A stretch of DNA of 64,000 nt, taken from contig CP016093.1 of NCBI GenBank assembly GCA_001664005.1, positions 4,393,031-4,457,030 on the forward strand, read 5' to 3'. Below the pieces are notes generated by a model, which did not search any database, was not told the origin of the DNA, and worked only from the letters and a program-made list of their open reading frames with translations. This DNA is from Rhizobiales bacterium NRL2 (lineage in GTDB: Bacteria; Pseudomonadota; Alphaproteobacteria; Minwuiales; Minwuiaceae). How positions within the stretch are numbered: the first letter of the stretch is position 1; each line of letters starts with the position of its first letter. The translations under genes were made by a program, and so were the position numbers. Below, piece by piece: positions 16,384 to 24,597 of this stretch.

Positions 16384-17799
16384 ATGTCAGGCGCACCGAA
16401 CGATTCCGGCTCCAACGTCCCCGCCTTCACGGTCAGCGAGCTGTCCCAGAAGCTGAAGCGGACGCTGGAGGACGCCTTCGGCCATGTCGTCCTGCGCGGC
16501 GAGATTTCAGGCTTCAAGCGCGCCGCCTCCGGTCATCTCTATTTCGGCCTGAAGGATGACAAGGCGGTCATCGACGGGATCGTCTGGCGCGGCCAGGCGG
16601 CGAAGCTGAACTTCCGCCCGGAGGACGGGCTGGAGGTGCTCTGCCGGGGCCGCGTCACCAGCTATCCCGCGCGGTCCAAGTACCAGATCGTCGTCGAGAG
16701 CATGGAGCCCGCCGGTGAGGGCGCGCTGATGGCGTTGCTGGAGCAGCGCCGGCGCAAGCTGCAGGCGGAGGGCCTGTTCGCGGCCGAGCGCAAGCGCCCC
16801 CTGCCCTGGCTGCCGGAGATCATCGGCGTGGTCACCAGCCCGACGGGCGCAGTGATCCGCGACATCCTGCATCGCCTGCAGGACCGCTTCCCGCGCCGTG
16901 TGATTGTCTGGCCGGTGCTGGTGCAGGGGGAAACGGCGGCCGAGCAGGTCGCCCGCGCCGTCGAGGGCTTCAACCGCTTCACCGCGCCGGACCGGCCGGA
17001 TCTGCTGATCGTCGCCCGCGGCGGCGGCTCGATCGAAGATCTCTGGGCCTTCAACGAGGAAGTCGCCGTCCGCGCCGTCGCCGAAAGCGAAATCCCCGTG
17101 ATCTCGGCGGTCGGGCACGAGACCGACACCACGCTGATCGACCATGCCGCCGACCGCCGCGCGCCGACGCCCACCGCCGCCGCGGAGATGGCCGTACCGG
17201 TTCGCGCCGAGATCGCCATGCAGGTCGGCGATCTGTCGCGCCGCAGCCTGGGCGCGCTCCGGCGGCTGCAGGCGGAACGGCGCAACGCGCTCACCGGTCT
17301 GGCGCGGGGGATCGTCGATCCGCGCCGGCTGCTGCAGCAGCATGGCCAGCGCCTCGACGACCTCGGCGATGCGCTGGGCCGCGCGCTCCGCATCGGCACC
17401 GCCCGGGGCCGCCAGCGCCTGACCGAGAGCGCCGGAGGCTTGCGCCCGCAACTGCTTCGCCAGCCTATCCGCGACGGCCGCGAAGGGCTGGGCCGCGCGG
17501 CGCTGGCGCTGGAGCGCGACTTCGGCCGACTGCAGCGCGACCGCCGCCAGCGCCTCGACGGGACGGCGCGGCTGCTGGAAGTCTTTTCCTACAAGGCAAC
17601 GCTGCAGCGTGGTTTCGCCGTCATTCGCGACGATGCCGGCCAGCCGCTGACCCGCGCCGCGGCGGTGCAGGCGGGTGCCGCGCTCGAGATCGAGTTCGCC
17701 GACGGCCGCCGCAACGCGGTCGCCGCGGGCGACGGCAAACCCGCCGCGCGCCGGGCGAAGGAAGCGCCGAAGAAGCCCGAGCAAGGAGACCTGTTCTGA
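16384..17799 (+). CDS. xseA: exodeoxyribonuclease VII large subunit
   Basis: The protein has 471 residues from the ATG at 16384. The N-terminal OB-fold is at about 14-110 (AFTVSELSQKLKRTLEDAF, GHLYFGLKDDKAVI). The catalytic domain carries GVVTSPTGAVIRDI, IVARGGGSIEDLWAFNEE and SAVGHETDTTLIDHAADRRAPTP, then a long arginine-rich coiled coil and the C-terminal LQRGFAVIRD segment. With XseB it degrades single-stranded DNA in DNA repair. xseB is not in the window. Its TGA shares a base with the next ATG (TGATG). Confidence 0.95.
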   Translation: MSGAPNDSGSNVPAFTVSELSQKLKRTLEDAFGHVVLRGEISGFKRAASGHLYFGLKDDKAVIDGIVWRGQAAKLNFRPEDGLEVLCRGRVTSYPARSKYQIVVESMEPAGEGALMALLEQRRRKLQAEGLFAAERKRPLPWLPEIIGVVTSPTGAVIRDILHRLQDRFPRRVIVWPVLVQGETAAEQVARAVEGFNRFTAPDRPDLLIVARGGGSIEDLWAFNEEVAVRAVAESEIPVISAVGHETDTTLIDHAADRRAPTPTAAAEMAVPVRAEIAMQVGDLSRRSLGALRRLQAERRNALTGLARGIVDPRRLLQQHGQRLDDLGDALGRALRIGTARGRQRLTESAGGLRPQLLRQPIRDGREGLGRAALALERDFGRLQRDRRQRLDGTARLLEVFSYKATLQRGFAVIRDDAGQPLTRAAAVQAGAALEIEFADGRRNAVAAGDGKPAARRAKEAPKKPEQGDLF

Positions 17800-18593
17800 T
17801 GCGTAGCGTTCTCGCGTTCTTCCTCCTCTGCCTTTCCCTGCCAGCCGCCGCCTACGAGATTTCCGGCAACGCCGTGCAGGGCGGGATGCTGACCGGTCGC
17901 ACCGAACCGGGGACCGAAGTGCTGTTGAACGGGGAGCCGATCCGGGTCTCGCCCGACGGGCGGTTCGTGCTGGGCTTCGGCCGCGACCACGACGGGACCG
18001 CCGAACTCAGGGTCGGCGACAGCGTCGCGACGCTGGTGGTCGGCAAGCGCGACTACGACATCCAGCGCATCGACGGCCTGCCGGAGAAGATGGTGACACC
18101 CGACGCGGAGGCGCTGAAGCGCATCCGCCGCGAGGCTGCAGAAATCGCCGAGGTCCGCGCGATCGACACGTCCGAGACTTTCTTCACACAAGCCTGGCGC
18201 TGGCCGACGGTGGGTATCGTCTCCGGCGTCTTCGGCAGCCAGCGGGTTCTCAACGGGGAACCCCGCCGGCCGCATTTCGGCATCGATATCGCCGCCGACA
18301 CGGGAACGGCGGTTCACGCGCCCACCGACGCCATCGTGCGCCTGGCCGCGCCCGACCTCTATTTCACCGGCGGCACGGTGATGCTGGACCACGGCCACGG
18401 CGTAACCAGCGTCTACTCCCACCTCTCTTCGATCGGCGTCGAGGTCGGTCAGCGCGTGGCGCAAGGCGAGAAGATCGCCGAGGTCGGCTCTACCGGCCGC
18501 TCCACGGGGCCGCATCTGGACTGGCGCGTGAACTGGTTTGCCGAACGCCTCGATCCGGCGCTCCTGGCCGGCCCGATGCCGGAGAAGCCGTAA
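17799..18593 (+). CDS. M23 (LytM-like) peptidase, secreted
   Basis: The protein has 264 residues. It has an N-terminal signal peptide (MRSVLAFFLLCLSLPAAA), a beta-rich region with sequence like a bacterial Ig/transthyretin-type module at about 20-85, and a LytM domain at about 140-255 with HFGIDIAA (first zinc ligands) and HGHGVTSVYSHLS. The last motif, normally HxH, reads GPHLDWRVNW, so an aspartate replaces one expected histidine ligand. It may be a murein endopeptidase or an amidase activator. It is coupled to xseA by TGATG. Confidence 0.87.
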   Translation: MRSVLAFFLLCLSLPAAAYEISGNAVQGGMLTGRTEPGTEVLLNGEPIRVSPDGRFVLGFGRDHDGTAELRVGDSVATLVVGKRDYDIQRIDGLPEKMVTPDAEALKRIRREAAEIAEVRAIDTSETFFTQAWRWPTVGIVSGVFGSQRVLNGEPRRPHFGIDIAADTGTAVHAPTDAIVRLAAPDLYFTGGTVMLDHGHGVTSVYSHLSSIGVEVGQRVAQGEKIAEVGSTGRSTGPHLDWRVNWFAERLDPALLAGPMPEKP

Positions 18594-18633
18594 GGCGCTC
18601 CACGGCCTGACCGGATCAACCGCCCAACCCACC

Positions 18634-18717
18634 GTCACCCCCGCCTTGTGCGGGGGTCCGGTGCGGCTTCGCCGCAGGTCCATGAACGACCGGATGCCCG
18701 CACAAGGCGGGCATGAC
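18634..18717 (+). repeat. intergenic palindromic element, copy 1
   Basis: An 84-base element with inverted ends (GTCACCCCCGCC ... GGCGGGCATGAC) and an inner GCGGCTTCGCCGC hairpin lies between convergent genes. It is almost identical, in the opposite orientation, to 39610-39695. It probably serves as a REP-like element or bidirectional transcription stop. Confidence 0.8.
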
Positions 18718-18761
18718 CCTATGAGGCAATGGCCACGTCCGGATCGAACAAAAGTTCGTTG

Positions 18762-19934
18762 CTACAGGTTCGCCTTCAGCCAGCCGGCGATGCGGTCCAT
18801 GGCTTCCTCGATGTTCTCGATCGAACTGGCGTAGGAGAACCTGAGATAGCCCTCGCCCAGCACGCCGAAGCTGGTGCCGGCGATGGCGGCGACGCCGGTT
18901 TCCTGCAGCAGGCGGTCCTGCAACGTGCCGGAATCCAGCCCCGTCGCGGTGATGTTGGGGAAGGCGTAGAACGCCCCCTTCGGCGTCACGCAGGAGACGC
19001 CGGGCAGTTCGTTCAGCCGTTCGACGATCCGCTTCCGGCGCCGGTCGAAGGCCGCGACCATCTCCGCCACCGCGTCCTGGGGACCCTGCAGCGCCTCGAT
19101 GCCGGCATACTGGGTGGCGGCGTTGACGCAGGAATGGGTATTGACCGCCAGCTTCGCCGCCAGAGGGGCAAGCTGCTCCGGCCAGAGCCCCCAGCCCAGC
19201 CGCCAGCCGGTCATGGCATAGGTTTTCGACCAGCCGTCGAGCACGATCAGCCGGTCGCGGATCGACGGATAGTCCATCAGCGTGACATGATCGAGACCGT
19301 CATAGGTCATGCAGGAATAGATCTCGTCCGACATGACGGCGACGTCGGGATGCTTCTCCAGCCCCGCGACCAGCTTCTCGATCTCGGCGCGCGGAACGAC
19401 GCCGCCCGTCGGATTGGCCGGCGAGTTCAGGATGATCAGCCGCGTGCGCTCGTTGATCTGGCCCAGCACCTCGTCGGCGGAGAAGGAAAATCCGGTCTTC
19501 TCATAGAGGCGGATCGGCACCGCCTTCGCCCCGGAAAACTGGATCATGGAGCGGTAGATCGGAAATCCCGGATCGGGATAGAGGATCTCGGTCCCCGGCT
19601 GGCCGAAGATCAGCATCGCGAAGGCCATGGTCACCTTGCCGCCCGGCACGCAGACGATCAGGTCCGGATCCACCTCGTGGCCGTAGCGGCGGTGGATGTC
19701 GCCGGCCACTGCCTCGCGCAGCGCCGGGATGCCGTTGGCGGGCGTGTAGCCGTGATGGCCGTCGGCCAGCGCCTTGCGTCCGGCCTCGACCACGTTCGCC
19801 GGGGTGGGGAAGTCGGGCTGGCCGATGCCGAGATTGATCACCGAGCGGCCCTGCGCGGCCAGGGCGTTGGCCCGGGCCAGCACCTCGAAGGCTGTCTCCG
19901 TGCCCAGATGGCTCATCCGTTCGGCCAGGATCAT
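18762..19934 (-). CDS. class I/II PLP-dependent aminotransferase
   Basis: The protein has 390 residues of fold-type I aspartate-aminotransferase type. It has INLGIGQPDFPTP near the N-terminus, NSPANPTGGV, SDEIYS, and the PLP lysine in DGWSKTYAMTGWRLGW at about residue 235, with the C-terminal arginine in GYLRFSYASS. It would transfer an amino group between an amino acid and a 2-oxo acid. Specificity cannot be told from sequence: aspartate, tyrosine/phenylalanine and alanine enzymes share these motifs. It is convergent with the M23 gene and stands alone. Confidence 0.9.
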   Translation of the reverse strand: MILAERMSHLGTETAFEVLARANALAAQGRSVINLGIGQPDFPTPANVVEAGRKALADGHHGYTPANGIPALREAVAGDIHRRYGHEVDPDLIVCVPGGKVTMAFAMLIFGQPGTEILYPDPGFPIYRSMIQFSGAKAVPIRLYEKTGFSFSADEVLGQINERTRLIILNSPANPTGGVVPRAEIEKLVAGLEKHPDVAVMSDEIYSCMTYDGLDHVTLMDYPSIRDRLIVLDGWSKTYAMTGWRLGWGLWPEQLAPLAAKLAVNTHSCVNAATQYAGIEALQGPQDAVAEMVAAFDRRRKRIVERLNELPGVSCVTPKGAFYAFPNITATGLDSGTLQDRLLQETGVAAIAGTSFGVLGEGYLRFSYASSIENIEEAMDRIAGWLKANL

Positions 19935-20036
19935 CTTTCCGTCCCCCCCAAGGCTCCCGCCTTCGGTTTAGTGCCTTCCCAACGCGGCTGCAATTGTGGT
20001 CATTGGCGGCAGACGTGAACACGGAGGCGGATCGGC

Positions 20037-20897
20037 ATGAGGGAAATTGAGGACAGGATCGCGTTCGTCACCGGCGGCGCCAGCGGCATCGGCCTGGCGG
20101 TGGCGAAGGCGCTGGTGAACCGGGGTGCGCGGGTCATGCTGGCGGACATCGACGAAGACGCGCTGGCGCTGGCGAAGGCGGAGATCGGCCAGGCCGCGGA
20201 GGGCATCGTCTGCGACGTGGCCAGCGCCCGGAGCGTCGAAGAGGCCGCGCAGGCCACCATCGACGCCTTCGGCAAGGTCCACATGGTCTTCAACAATGCC
20301 GGCGTCGGCCTGGGCGGCAAGCCCGGCGAGGTCAGCCTGAAGGACTGGCGCTGGATCGTGGACATCAACCTGATGGGCGTGGTCCACGGCGTCGAGACCT
20401 TCCTTCCGCTGATCCGCGGGCACGGCGAGGGCGGCCACATCGTCAACACCGCTTCCATGGCCGGCCACTGGGCGAACCCGATGATGGGCCCCTATTGCGC
20501 CACCAAGTTCGCCGTCGTCGGCTATTCGGAATGCCTCCGCCAGGCGCTTGCGCCCGAAGGCATCGGCGTCTCGGTCCTCTGCCCCGGCTGGGTGAAGACG
20601 GCGATCACCGACAGCGGCAAGCGCCGCCCGTCCGGCCCGTCCGAGGGCGCGAGCGTCCTGTCGGAAGCCGAAGCGGTCGGCGGCAACGACGCCGCGACGG
20701 TCACCGACCTGATCGCCCACGGCATGCCGCCGGAAGTGTTGGCCGACTGGGTAACGCAGTGCATCGTCGAAGACCGGCTCTACATCTTCAGCCACGCGAT
20801 GATGGAGCCGGCGATCGACATGCGCCACGAAGCGATCAAGGCCGACTACGCCGCCGCCATCACCAACGAGACGCTGACGAAGAACCAGACGAGTTGA
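20037..20897 (+). CDS. short-chain dehydrogenase/reductase, NAD-type
   Basis: The protein has 286 residues, somewhat longer than the 250-residue classical SDR because of a C-terminal extension. It has the motifs FVTGGASGIG, NNAG, HIVNTASMAG and YCATKFAVVGY. The acidic LADIDED after the second strand favours NAD(H). GGAGG precedes the ATG. It is divergent from the aminotransferase and upstream of an MFS gene, separated by a palindromic element. No specific substrate is suggested. Confidence 0.87.
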   Translation: MREIEDRIAFVTGGASGIGLAVAKALVNRGARVMLADIDEDALALAKAEIGQAAEGIVCDVASARSVEEAAQATIDAFGKVHMVFNNAGVGLGGKPGEVSLKDWRWIVDINLMGVVHGVETFLPLIRGHGEGGHIVNTASMAGHWANPMMGPYCATKFAVVGYSECLRQALAPEGIGVSVLCPGWVKTAITDSGKRRPSGPSEGASVLSEAEAVGGNDAATVTDLIAHGMPPEVLADWVTQCIVEDRLYIFSHAMMEPAIDMRHEAIKADYAAAITNETLTKNQTS

Positions 20898-20912
20898 CGT
20901 GCTCCACCATCA

Positions 20913-20996
20913 GACGGCGTCCTCGAGCCTGACCCGAGGACCCAGCCAGAAGCAGCATCTGCTCCGGGGCCCCGGATCAAATCCGAGGGCGCCGTC
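20913..20996. repeat. intergenic palindromic element ending at the MFS gene
   Basis: Outer arms GACGGCG (20913-20919) and CGCCGTC (20990-20996) enclose inner inverted segments (CCTCG ... CGAGG, CGGGGCCCCGG-like). The right arm abuts the first possible ATG of the MFS gene. It is a different sequence class from the element at 18634-18717. Confidence 0.6.
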
Positions 20997-21011
20997 ATGT
21001 TATCGCGGGCC

Positions 21012-22205
21012 ATGTCCATGACCGCCCCCGACCTGTCGCGCGCCGGCGGCGGGCCGACGGGCTGGTCGGTCCGGCTGTCGCTGTTCTACGGCTGTTTCTT
21101 CCTGACCGCCGGCGTGATGATGCCCTGGTTCCCGGTCTATCTCGACGCGCGCGGGCTGACCTCGGACCAGATCGGCCTGCTGCTCGCCGTCGGCTTCTGG
21201 ATCAAGCCGCTGGCGAATCCGCTCGGCAGCCGTTGGGCGGACCTGAGCGGAGAGCGCCGACGCCCCGTTGTTCTGCTGGTCATCTGCGCCGGCGCGGCCT
21301 TCGCGCTCTATTCCCAGGCGGAGCATTTCGCCGTCTTCCTCGCCATCGCCCTGCTGATGCAGGCATTCAATTCGCCGGTGCTGCCGCTGGCCGACAACGT
21401 CACCATGACGGCGGCGGCCGAGCGCGGCATCGACTATGGCCGCGTACGGCTCTGGGGCTCGATCACCTTCATCGGCGCGGCCTATGGCGCGGGCTGGCTG
21501 CTGGAGGGCCGCGACGCGGACGTCATCCTCTGGCTGGTCGTCGGCGGCTTCGTGCTGACGGCGCTGGCTTCCGCGGGCCTGCCCGACATACGCTTTCCCC
21601 GGCCCGAACAGCGCCGGCGCAATCCCTTCGCCCTGCTCGGCCATCCGGTGTTCGCGATCTTCCTGCTGGCGACCGGCTTCAACTCGGCGGCGCACGCGGT
21701 CCTCTACGGCTTCGGCTCGCTGCACTGGAAGAGCATCGGCCTTTCGGAAGCCGAGATCGGCGTGCTCTGGGCCGTGGGCGTGGTCGCCGAGATCGTCCTC
21801 TTCGCCCTGTCGCGGCGGCTGATCGGCCGGATCGGACCGCTCGCGCTTCTGCTGATCGGCTGCGCCTCGGGCCTGGTGCGCTGGACGCTCACCGCGTGGG
21901 CCGAGACGTTCTGGCCGCTTCTCGGGCTGCAGGTGCTGCACGCCTTCACCTTCGGCGCGGCCCATCTGGGCGCCATGCACTTCATCCAGCGCGCCGCGCC
22001 CGACGGCATGTCGGCCACGGCCCAGGGGCTCTTCGCCGCCTTCGGCATGGGGCTGTTCATGGGCTTCGGCGCCATCGCCGCGGGCCAGCTCTACGGCGTC
22101 TTCGGCGGCCAGGCCTATCTGGCCATGACCGCGCTGTCGGCGGCCTCGACCGTCGCCGCGCTGATCCTGCTCCGGCGCTGGGACGGGCGGCGGCTTAGTC
22201 TTTGA
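21012..22205 (+). CDS. MFS transporter, HcaT/nucleoside-permease-like
   Basis: The protein has 397 residues with twelve predicted membrane helices. The first helix begins at GWSVRLSLFYGCFFLTAGVM, and the loop 2-3 motif NPLGSRWADLSGERRR is the MFS signature. The segment YGRVRLWGSITFIGAAYGAGW is typical of the MFS_1-like/HcaT (3-phenylpropionate transporter) group. Starts at 20997, 21012 and 21018 are possible. 20997 lies at the edge of a repeat, so 21012 is preferred, without a clear ribosome site. Substrate unknown. Confidence 0.82.
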   Translation: MSMTAPDLSRAGGGPTGWSVRLSLFYGCFFLTAGVMMPWFPVYLDARGLTSDQIGLLLAVGFWIKPLANPLGSRWADLSGERRRPVVLLVICAGAAFALYSQAEHFAVFLAIALLMQAFNSPVLPLADNVTMTAAAERGIDYGRVRLWGSITFIGAAYGAGWLLEGRDADVILWLVVGGFVLTALASAGLPDIRFPRPEQRRRNPFALLGHPVFAIFLLATGFNSAAHAVLYGFGSLHWKSIGLSEAEIGVLWAVGVVAEIVLFALSRRLIGRIGPLALLLIGCASGLVRWTLTAWAETFWPLLGLQVLHAFTFGAAHLGAMHFIQRAAPDGMSATAQGLFAAFGMGLFMGFGAIAAGQLYGVFGGQAYLAMTALSAASTVAALILLRRWDGRRLSL

Positions 22206-22295
22206 CGCCCTCCGCCGCCTCGTCTAATCCATGCGGCAAGGGCGGTCCCGCCAGGGGCTGCAGCCGCAAATCGGATCGAGAGGGAGGGAGCCGCC

Positions 22296-24395
22296 ATGTC
22301 GTCACCGGTGGTGCTTGAAAAACACGGGTCGATCGGGGTCATCCTGGTGCAGAACCCGCCGGTCAACGCGCTGAGCCAGGCCGTGCGCCAGGGGCTCGCC
22401 GACCGGCTGGCCGAGGCCAACGCCGACGACGACATCAAGGGCGTGGTGCTGGCCGGCGACGGCCGCACCTTCATCGCCGGCGCGGACATCCGCGAATTCG
22501 GCAAGCCCATGCAGGCCCCGGACCTGAACAGCGTCATCCGCGCCTACGAGGAAAGCCCCAAGCCGGTCGTCGCCGCGATCCACGGCACGGCGCTGGGCGG
22601 CGGCCTGGAGACGGCCTTCGCCGCCCACTACCGCGTCGCCGTGCCGAAATCCTTCGTCGGCCTGCCCGAAGTCAAGCTGGGCCTGCTGCCGGGCGCGGGC
22701 GGCACGCAGCGCCTGCCGCGCGTCGCCGGCGTGAAGACCGCCCTCGACATGATCACCTCGGGCGACATGGTCCCCGCGCCGAAGGCCAGGGAAGCCGGCA
22801 TCGTCGACGAGATCGTCGACGACCTGATCCCCGGTGCGGTCGCATTCGCCGAGAAGCTGGTCGCCGAAGGCGCGCCGCTCAAGGTGATCTCCGCCGACCG
22901 CGGCAAGCTGGACGAGGCCGACCCGGCCATCTTCGACGAATACCGCGCCCAGCTGGCAAAGAAGGCGCGCGACGTGCTGGCGCCGCAGAACTGCGTCGCC
23001 GCGGTCGAGGCCGCGGTGAAGGCCTCGAGTTTCGAAGACGGGCTGAAGCGCGAGCGGGAGCTGTTCGGCGAGCTGATGGAGAGCCCCCAGCGCGCGGCCC
23101 AGATCCACATCTTCTTCGGCGAGCGCGAGGTCGCGAAGATCCCGGACCTGCCCAGGGGCACCGAGGCGAAGAAGATCGGCAAGGTCGCCATCATCGGCTG
23201 CGGCACCATGGGCGGCGGCATTGCCATGAACTTCGCCAATGCCGGCATCCCCGTTACGCTGGTCGAGAACGAGCAGGCGGCGCTGGACCGTGGCTTCGGC
23301 ATCATCCGGAAGAACTACGAGAACTCGGCGAAGCGCGGACGCTTCCCCCTGGAGGAAGTCGAGACGCGCATGGGCCGGCTAACGCCCACCACCAGCTATG
23401 ACGACATCGCCGACGCCGACATCGTCATCGAGGCGGTCTTCGAGGAGATGGGCCTGAAGAAGGAGATCTTCGCGAAGCTGGACCAGGTGATGAAGCCCGG
23501 CGCAGTGCTGGCCACCAACACCTCGACGCTGGACATCGACGAGATCGCATCCGCCACGAAGCGGCCGGAGGATGTCATCGGCACCCATTTCTTCAGCCCG
23601 GCCAACGTCATGCGCCTGCTGGAGAATGTCCGCGGCGAGAAATCGAGCCCGGAGACCATCCAGACGGTCATGGACATGGGCAAGAAGATCGGCAAGGTCG
23701 CCGTGCTGGCCGGCAACTGCCACGGCTTCATCGGCAACCGCATGCTGCATCCCTATCGCCGCCAGGCCGAGTTCCTGGTCGAGGAAGGGGCGCAGCCCGA
23801 GGACATCGACCGCGTCATCTACGACTTCGGCTTCGCCATGGGGCCGTTCGCCATGGGCGACCTGGCCGGTCTCGACGTCGGCTACCGCGTGCGCCAGCAC
23901 CAGCTCAAGACCTGGCCGCAGGGCAAGCGCTATTCCTCGCTCGGCGACAAGATCGTCGAGATGGGCCGCCACGGCCAGAAGACCGGCGCCGGCTGGTTCC
24001 TCTACGAAGAGGGCAACCGTACACCGAAGCCGGATCCGGTCATCAAGGAACTGATCGAGAAGCATGCGGCCGAAGCCGGGCTCAAGCGCCGCGAGGTCAG
24101 CGACGAGGAAATCCTGGAACGCTGCATCTACGCGCTGGTCAACGAGGGCGCGAAGATCCTGGAGGAAGGCATCGCCATCCGGCCGGTCGACATCGACATC
24201 ACCTATGTCTACGGCTACGCGTTTCCGAAGCACCGGGGCGGGCCGATGCACTACGCCGACCATGTCGGCCTGGACAAGGTGCTGGCGCGGATCCGCCATT
24301 TCCACGAGATCTCCGGCGAGGACGAGTGGAAGCCGGCGAAGCTGATCGAGGATCTCGTCGCCCAGGGCAAGGGCTTCCGCGACTTCACGCGTTGA
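22296..24395 (+). CDS. fused enoyl-CoA hydratase / 3-hydroxyacyl-CoA dehydrogenase
   Basis: The protein has 699 residues and catalyses two consecutive beta-oxidation steps. Residues about 1-190 are a crotonase domain with both catalytic glutamates (GGGLETAF, E105; GLPEVKLG, E125). From about 296 is the NAD-binding domain (VAIIGCGTMGGGIAMNFANAG), then ATNTSTLDIDEIA and THFFSPANVMRLLE, followed by the duplicated C-terminal dimerisation domain with GFIGNRMLHPYRRQAEFLVEEG. GGAGGGAG precedes the ATG. It is the FadB/FadJ/peroxisomal bifunctional type. No thiolase gene is adjacent. Confidence 0.93.
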   Translation: MSSPVVLEKHGSIGVILVQNPPVNALSQAVRQGLADRLAEANADDDIKGVVLAGDGRTFIAGADIREFGKPMQAPDLNSVIRAYEESPKPVVAAIHGTALGGGLETAFAAHYRVAVPKSFVGLPEVKLGLLPGAGGTQRLPRVAGVKTALDMITSGDMVPAPKAREAGIVDEIVDDLIPGAVAFAEKLVAEGAPLKVISADRGKLDEADPAIFDEYRAQLAKKARDVLAPQNCVAAVEAAVKASSFEDGLKRERELFGELMESPQRAAQIHIFFGEREVAKIPDLPRGTEAKKIGKVAIIGCGTMGGGIAMNFANAGIPVTLVENEQAALDRGFGIIRKNYENSAKRGRFPLEEVETRMGRLTPTTSYDDIADADIVIEAVFEEMGLKKEIFAKLDQVMKPGAVLATNTSTLDIDEIASATKRPEDVIGTHFFSPANVMRLLENVRGEKSSPETIQTVMDMGKKIGKVAVLAGNCHGFIGNRMLHPYRRQAEFLVEEGAQPEDIDRVIYDFGFAMGPFAMGDLAGLDVGYRVRQHQLKTWPQGKRYSSLGDKIVEMGRHGQKTGAGWFLYEEGNRTPKPDPVIKELIEKHAAEAGLKRREVSDEEILERCIYALVNEGAKILEEGIAIRPVDIDITYVYGYAFPKHRGGPMHYADHVGLDKVLARIRHFHEISGEDEWKPAKLIEDLVAQGKGFRDFTR

Positions 24396-24440
24396 GCTGC
24401 CTCAACCGGCGTTACGGCCGATCACGGTTTTGCGCCGATT

Positions 24441-24512
24441 GATCCCCCTCCCGTCCCGCTGACGCGGGCCACCCTCCCCCTTCGGGAAGGGGGACGGCCG
24501 GGGTGGGGGATC
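24441..24512. repeat. intergenic GC-rich palindromic element
   Basis: Outer arms GATCCCCC and GGGGGATC enclose an inner hairpin (CCCCCTTCGGGAAGGGGG). It lies between the convergent hydratase/dehydrogenase and rne genes. It resembles the CCCTCCCC-type element at 44030-44053 and may stop transcription from the left gene. Confidence 0.6.
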
Positions 24513-24540
24513 GGCCTGCGCGCCGCGGACTGACTGCCCG

Positions 24541-24577
24541 GAAAGAAAAAGGCCCCGGCGACGACGCCGGGGCCTTT
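24541..24577 (-). terminator. Rho-independent terminator of rne
   Basis: A perfect 13-bp stem (24548-24560 with 24565-24577, core GGCCCCGGCG) has loop TCGT on the minus strand, followed by TTTTTCTTTC. It lies 21 bases after the rne stop. The AAA/TTT base also lets it work weakly in the other direction. Confidence 0.9.
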
Positions 24578-24597
24578 CTTCGTTCTGCTTCTGCCGT

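Noticed and set aside
18634-18717. CRISPR repeat or insertion-sequence end
   Set aside because: The copies are singly placed, far apart and without spacers, target duplications or a transposase.
20997-21011. MFS start at the ATG at 20997
   Set aside because: This ATG directly abuts the arm of a palindromic element; 21012 gives a more usual N-terminus. The evidence is modest.
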